Shown: one piece after another, positions 59,022 through 64,000 of the stretch
Position numbering within the stretch: position 1 is the first letter of the stretch
Layout: every line of letters starts with the position of its first letter
NCBI GenBank assembly: GCA_964017195.1
Contig: OZ024895.1
Span: 13,012,501-13,076,500, forward strand
Length of the DNA stretch: 64,000 nt
Reading direction: 5' to 3'
Source of the DNA: Siderastrea radians
Taxonomy: Eukaryota; Cnidaria; Anthozoa; Scleractinia; Rhizangiidae
The notes under the pieces: generated by a model
Database searches by the model: none
What the model saw: only the letters and a program-made list of their open reading frames with translations
Told to the model about the DNA's origin: nothing
Made by a program: the position numbers and the translations under genes

Positions 59022-60611
59022 GTAAGTTTTTGAGCGATGTTGTTTTATTCGCCGTACCAATACACTGTAATTGAAGTTGATAGAGCTTATAGGAGGAAAT
59101 AAATTTTTGGATTTAAAGCCTTCTTGAAGAACAGATGAAGGGAAATTATTGCTTCCTATCATTCTGGTTATGTGATTTTCCATGATGTGAACTAGTCAGT
59201 TAGGAATGTGAGATGGTATTTTGAAAAAAAAAAGGGTTAAAAACTGTTCAAGAGAGTATAAATCCTCTCTTTTCGTCGATTAGTCATGCTGATGAATGTT
59301 TCATTTTTGTCGAGAAACCTTGCGATTGGTTTACCAAATAAAACAACCTAGATGTAGTCTGTAAAATGGGTCAATGCCATACCAACTCACTGAAAAACGC
59401 AGATTCTTTACCTGATATTCTTGTCGCACTAATCGTTGAAAAAGTGTCGTAAAATATGTAATAACCGCCACTTGGTCAGCTCAGCTGGTAGTGCTTCAGT
59501 GTAAGTACCTGAGGGGAGGGGAGGTTTGGACTTCTAACTGAACTGACACTCAGAGTACTACTTCACGGGGATTTTGCTGGCGTTTTGTCAAAATTGTCCT
59601 AAAGGTATGACTAAGTATCTTCGCTCACGCATAAAACTCTCCAAAAACACCAGGACGGAGATATCAAGTGAAGTTTTGCAACAAGAGCAAACCATAGTAA
59701 CTTTGTGACCATTTGTTTTACGACTTCACTGCAGAACTTGACCAACGTCTTCAAGATGTATTCCTTTTACATCGTAGCCATCTGTGGCCAAAGACACCAA
59801 GTAATAGTTTCACTGCACTACCATAGTGTCCTTGAACAAAGTGGATTTATTAATGTATAGGTAAATTTGGCTGAAAAGATTAGCTGAAGATAGTTGGCAG
59901 TCGCCTCAAGGATGCATTTTTGCAAAGGTTATGACTCCAGGGAAAAATTAGATCTTAGCAAGGGTTATTGGAATCCAAACAGAAAAATGTGGGTAACCAC
60001 GCTTTTTTCAGAGATAGTTAAGCAACCATAAACCTGAAAAAAAAAAACTGCAAAATACAAAGAATTTTGGGAATATCTTTCCAAATTTAAGCTCAATTAG
60101 TGTCCGTTAGTGCGTCACCCCCAATTTTCTTTTGGATTCTGATAGCCATTGCTAAGATCTGCTTTTTCCACACAGTTATCGCCGCGCAAAAATATTGTTG
60201 GATTAGGGGGAAATTCCTCGATTAAGATAACCGACTAAGAGGGTGCTGGCATGCGTTTCTCGAATGCCCCGAAACTTTTCGGGCGGATTTCGGGCATGAT
60301 AACTCTCACTATGAAACTTTGCTTGACATGTTTTCGGGACTTTCGAGAAACGCGCCCTGCTTTCTTTACTGTGACATCTGTAATGATTGGATCTTCACGT
60401 GATGTACATGAACTCCATTTTGAGAACTACTGAGACGTAACAAATCCTGGGTCTGACCTCTTTCAGGGCCATCTATTCTCTCAAAGGTTAGATGAATGAG
60501 ATGATATGAGATTAACGATTTATTTATAACGCGTCTGTTTGATGCACGTTTACAAGTTGACGTATGACCTCTTTCTCAACCGTTCATTTAAACGAAAAAA
60601 CCTGCATCCGT

Positions 60612-61827
60612 AATAAACAGGCCCAGCCAGGGAGGGGGGGGGGGTAGTGGGATACCAATATACCCCATTTTTCCCCCTGGGATACCAATATACCTGAAAA
60701 CTGCAAAAAAGGTTGATACCAAATACCTAAAAGTATTACCTAAAAGCCATGTCCGATAACAAAGGATGGTGTAACTAAGGGACAGACCATTATTTGTTTG
60801 GAGGGGAGGGATCTAATTTTCTTCAAGACAAACAATTTTTTATGTGTCGTTGTCTGTGCAAACAATTTTTTTCGGGCTGTGACTTCCTGCAGACAAAAAA
60901 AAAAGACAATTTTTTTTGGTGTCCAGATAGTGGCCTTGGTTGGTTATTTATGTATAGAACTTAAAACAAAACATGTCCTTTTCCTCTTTGGCGATATTCA
61001 CATAAACCATCATACAATTATGCTAATTGAATTTTTGAAGAGGGCGATCTTTTAAATTTTTGAAGTGAGCAGCACTTGCGTGAACTACTTTAGTTGAACT
61101 TTTTTTTTCTCCTATGTGCGCACACCTCATTTGATCAGGGAGGTTTACAGTTATACAAACAAGTAATTCAGGTTTTCGATGACATTTTTTATAAGCAGCT
61201 TCCGATTGGATATAGGTGGATGTGACCACAGAAGGGGCCCTGAGGCTGCTTTTCCTAGGGGGGTCTGGGGGCATTCTCCCCCGGAGAATTTTGAAATCTA
61301 GAAGCTCGGAAATGCGTTTTCCAGCATTCTGGGCATCAAAAAGAGTGCTGTTGATGATGTATCATGATGTATAAATGGCTGACTATCTATTGTCGTCAAA
61401 CTATTTATTTTCTCCCTCTCATGTCTGCAAACAATTTATTTGAGCCTTTTTAATTTGCTCTTGCAAACAACTTTTTTCAGGATTTTTGATCCCCCCCCCT
61501 CCAAAAAATAATGGTCCGTCCCTAATTAACAGCTTTGACAAAGTCAAAACCACCACTCATGACCACTCGCAGCATGCGCTCGCATGCGGATTAAGTCACG
61601 CAAGAACTGCAGATCTTTCATGATTTTTTTAAAAGTCACACTAGCACTGAGGATAAGACACTTTAAAAATGAAAAAAAAACCAACATTACGCTTATATAC
61701 AGAATACCAAAAATTCAGGAAAACAAAATACTTTATACCCGTATTTCGGCACAAAAATACCGAATACCTTGGTTAAAAACACCCAAGATACCGTATACCC
61801 AAAACCCCTGGCTGGGCCTGAATAAAC
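60612..61827. mobile_element. Outer foldback transposon, host of a nested element
   Basis: CAGGCCCAGCCAGGG (60618-60632) and CCCTGGCTGGGCCTG (61806-61820) are perfect 15 bp ends. They are bordered by AATAAA at 60612 and 61821 as a target duplication. Inside each end are many 'GATACC' / 'GGTATC'-like units. No transposase frame is seen. Confidence 0.82.
60778..61523. mobile_element. Inner foldback transposon nested in the 60.6-61.8 kb element
   Basis: AGGGACAGACCATTATTT and AAATAATGGTCCGTCCCT form the ends, with runs of G and C next to them (GGAGGGGAGGG; CCCCCCCCCTCC). 'GCAAACAATTTTTTT' units recur inside. Non-coding. Confidence 0.82.
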
Positions 61828-62834
61828 ACCTTATCACAGGAAAATCGAGTGTGTTAAATAACACCGAGAGTGGTATAAATTTACACGATATTCGCGTTAC
61901 CACGACACCGACAGAGTGTAATTACAACATTACACCAATTTTGCGTTAGATAAAACCAAAATGGTGTAATCGAATCAGGATGCAGCACCTTCTTGGTGTT
62001 TTTTTACACTAAAGCTGTGTAGCAAAAACCTTGCAAGGTTTTTTCAGGATTTAACGCCGCTGGTATGTAATTTAACACTGCATCGTGTAAGTCAAGCACG
62101 AACAAGGTGTAAAGTAACACCAAATGTCAATTACGTTTTCTTGTTGGGCATCGATCAGGCAACTTACTAAAACGACTAGATCATCTCCACATATGACGTC
62201 TGGGCTGCAAAATCAGCTTATAACCAAATTGAAGATATTGTACAAGGTAGCTAACAAGATAGGTTTGCTATTTAGACTGGTGGATAGCTCAAAATAACTA
62301 CCTTTTTATAAGATCTGAAAACAAATCCGCCATTAAATACAATATAATGCGGGGGACATTCTGATAATTTGTTTTCGTGAGCAGCTAATGCGCAAAAGGC
62401 TTACCATAAGCCTGGAAGATAATAAGGGTTGCAGCGAACTGATAGCAATTTGCCCCGGTGAACCCCGGTGAGACAAGCTGAATGCAAGTTGCACTAGCAG
62501 TGGCGGACATTGGATTACGCCACATTTTAGGGGAGTGTCATATGTATAATTTCTCTTTTCGGCAGGGATTGAAATAAATATTAATGGTCAGTGCAGATGA
62601 TAGTTCTTTTTAACTTTTTTCACGAGCGGATTGTCTACTACTGCCCGACAGTTATTGCGGTCAGCGGTGCCTCGCTGCTCTTGATGTGCTGTGCGCACGC
62701 TAGCACAGAATGACCCATCCTCGTACCCAGGGTCTTCGTTCCCTTTGACCAACGGTCAGAAAACGAGCGACCCTGGAATGTTCCGATTGGAAGTCCGAAA
62801 ATATCGGACTTCCGGTTGAATTGCGCATGCCTCC

Positions 62835-62858
62835 CTGCTAAAATCAAAGATGGCGTCC
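62835..62858 (+). promoter_or_regulatory. YY1-like initiator over the RecQ-like start codon
   Basis: AAAGATGGCGTCC overlaps the start codon and matches the AAGATGGCG core of YY1-type sites. GCGCATGC, an NRF1-like core, lies at 62822-62829. Both are common in housekeeping promoters without TATA. Assignment is by motif only. Confidence 0.3.
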
Positions 62859-63397
62859 ACATGTGGAAGGGAAGAGGCCGTGAATTATGCTTTGAAAGTA
62901 GTTGGGAAGGAAAATTTCGCGCTCAAACGTCAACAACTGGAAATTCTTCAACTTATAACCATCGAGAAAAAAGATGTGCTAGCTGTCCTGCCTACTGGTT
63001 TTGGTAAATCGTTAATTTACCAGATCATCGCACCATTCTCAGAGTTCATGTCTTGCGGCCAGGAACCAACTGTTGGTGAAACGAACTCAATCGTGTTAGT
63101 AATATCGCCTCTTAACGCACTTATAAGAGACCAAGTAACAAAATTAAGAGCGAGTAAGCTAAAAGCATGTATTCTTAAAGCCGATCGTGTGGCTTTAGAC
63201 GGGGAGGATCGTGACAGAGAAGAAGTTGACGTGAGTTCGTCTGAGCCGCTGGAAAACTTAAAGAACTTTCAGCTGATTTTTGCCCACCCAGAAGCCGTGG
63301 TAGAAAACAAACGCGTTATCAAAGTCCTCAAAACAGCAGAATTTCAAAGTCGTCTAAAAGCTATAGTTGTGGACGAAGCACATCTTGTTGTTGACTG
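62850..63397 (+). CDS. First exon of a RecQ-like DNA helicase (runs off the window)
   Basis: ATG at 62850 (AAAGATGGCGTCC) opens 182 codons plus two bases. Motif 0 is near residue 27 (LKRQQLEIL), Walker A at 48-54 (PTGFGKS; RecQ usually has PTGGGKS), motif Ia at 85-97 (ISPLNALIRDQV) and the DEAH box at 175-178 (VVDEAHLVVDW). The order and wording are those of RecQ helicases, 3'-5' DNA unwinding enzymes. The exon ends at GTATGT in phase 2 inside the Trp codon of motif II, so motifs III-VI must lie beyond 64,000. The acidic insert at 114-136 (GEDRDREEVDVSS) is unusual. It could be a true host RecQ or one of the dispersed RecQ-like copies found in cnidarian genomes. Confidence 0.8.
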
Positions 63398-64000
63398 GTA
63401 TGTATAGGCGAATCTTTTTGTTTACAGTGTTTTCCTCATTAGCATGGACTCGCTTTCCACGTGACAGTTACTGCATGTGACATGCATGTTAAGGGCAAAA
63501 ATACTTCATTTGATCCGCATATTTCAGCCTGAAATAACAAAACAGATTTTGTACCCATTACCACATTAGCTTGCTAATGGCAATCGTGAAAATAGGACAT
63601 TTCTGCCACTCCTTAATGTATAGTTTTGGTCCATGATTTTGAATTTAATGTGGTATTGATGATAACAATCTCTTTCAGTAATCAAAATTAATTTTATTAA
63701 GCTCTCTGTTTTTCTATAAAATTCTTATGCTAATGAAGCATAATATAAACAAAGATCTGCCAAGGATTTGCCTATACATAGACCTGAGTTCACACAAGTT
63801 AAAAGAGTGTTTATTTGACTCTTGTAATTTTAAGCCCAAGTAACATGATGAATTTGGGCACAAAAAAAAGGTGTAAAGATTGGAGACACTGAGGACAGAA
63901 CAGGACAATTGTAGAAGCCAAAAAATAATGTGATAAGGGATTGAATAATAAAAAAGTACCTTGTTTATGTGATGTTTGTTTATTTTTATTTCTTACACTA
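63398..64000 (+). other. First intron of the RecQ-like gene
   Basis: AT-rich intron sequence to the window end. I see no second exon. Confidence 0.6.

Larger units (their letters stand above)
59022..62849. other. Region between gene C exon 4 and the RecQ-like gene
   Basis: It contains the nested foldback elements (60,612-61,827). After them comes a stretch with repeated 'TTACACC/GGTGTAA' words (61,850-62,130), and then upstream DNA of the RecQ-like gene. No Ig exon is visible, although more gene C exons would be expected. Confidence 0.65.

Noticed and set aside
59466..59500. tRNA-like A box 'TGGTCAGCTCAGCTGGTAGTG'
   Set aside because: No matching B box or cloverleaf follows, so neither a tRNA gene nor a SINE is supported.
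60466..60500. 'CTCTTTCAG' followed by G-P-S-I-L-S-K, like the start of an Ig exon of gene C
   Set aside because: The frame stops after nine codons (TGA) and no cysteine or Trp core follows. It may be chance or a destroyed exon.

Overview
The window looks like nuclear DNA of an anthozoan cnidarian, most likely a stony coral. It is AT-rich and intron-rich, with single-domain exons, many foldback transposons, a tRNA-derived SINE, a Tx1/L1-type LINE and a Crypton-type recombinase relic. There are no bacterial operons, no CRISPR array and no clear intact tRNA gene. The assignment is inference from gene and repeat style; no species is claimed.

Layout. (1) 1-3,899: gene-poor flank with small foldback repeats. 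(2) 3,900-29,249, minus strand: gene A, rebuilt here as 20 coding exons whose splice sites and phases all agree (6,009 nt, 2,002 aa). It encodes a secreted mosaic protein: signal peptide, V-like Ig, SRCR, Ser/Thr-rich linker, five more SRCR, one MAM, seven Ig and a chymotrypsin-fold serine protease. Its MAM-side intron carries an apparently intact LINE (15,429 to about 20,600). (3) 29,250-33,630: 4.4 kb between divergent genes. (4) 33,631-46,512, plus strand: gene B, 13 coding exons, 855 aa, a type I membrane protein (signal peptide, V-like Ig, six Ig, FN3, transmembrane helix, short tail). (5) 46,513-50,919: 3'UTR and a repeat-dense spacer. (6) 50,920-59,021, plus strand: gene C, a paralogue of the first four exons of gene B with a premature stop; one intron contains a 2.1 kb inverted repeat and a broken Crypton gene. 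(7) 59,022-62,849: nested foldback transposons. (8) 62,850 onward: first exon of a RecQ-like helicase that runs off the window.

Genes A, B and C share a signal-peptide exon followed by the same unusual Ig domain, in which the B-strand cysteine is replaced by tryptophan ('LEW'). All their extracellular domain exons are phase 1 at both ends except inside the MAM domain and the protease. I read the locus as a divergent cluster of related recognition genes that has grown by exon and gene duplication. A secreted protease with pattern-recognition domains (A) sits head-to-head with a membrane receptor (B) and a decaying receptor copy (C). The sequence supports the architecture directly; a role in immunity or allorecognition is inference.
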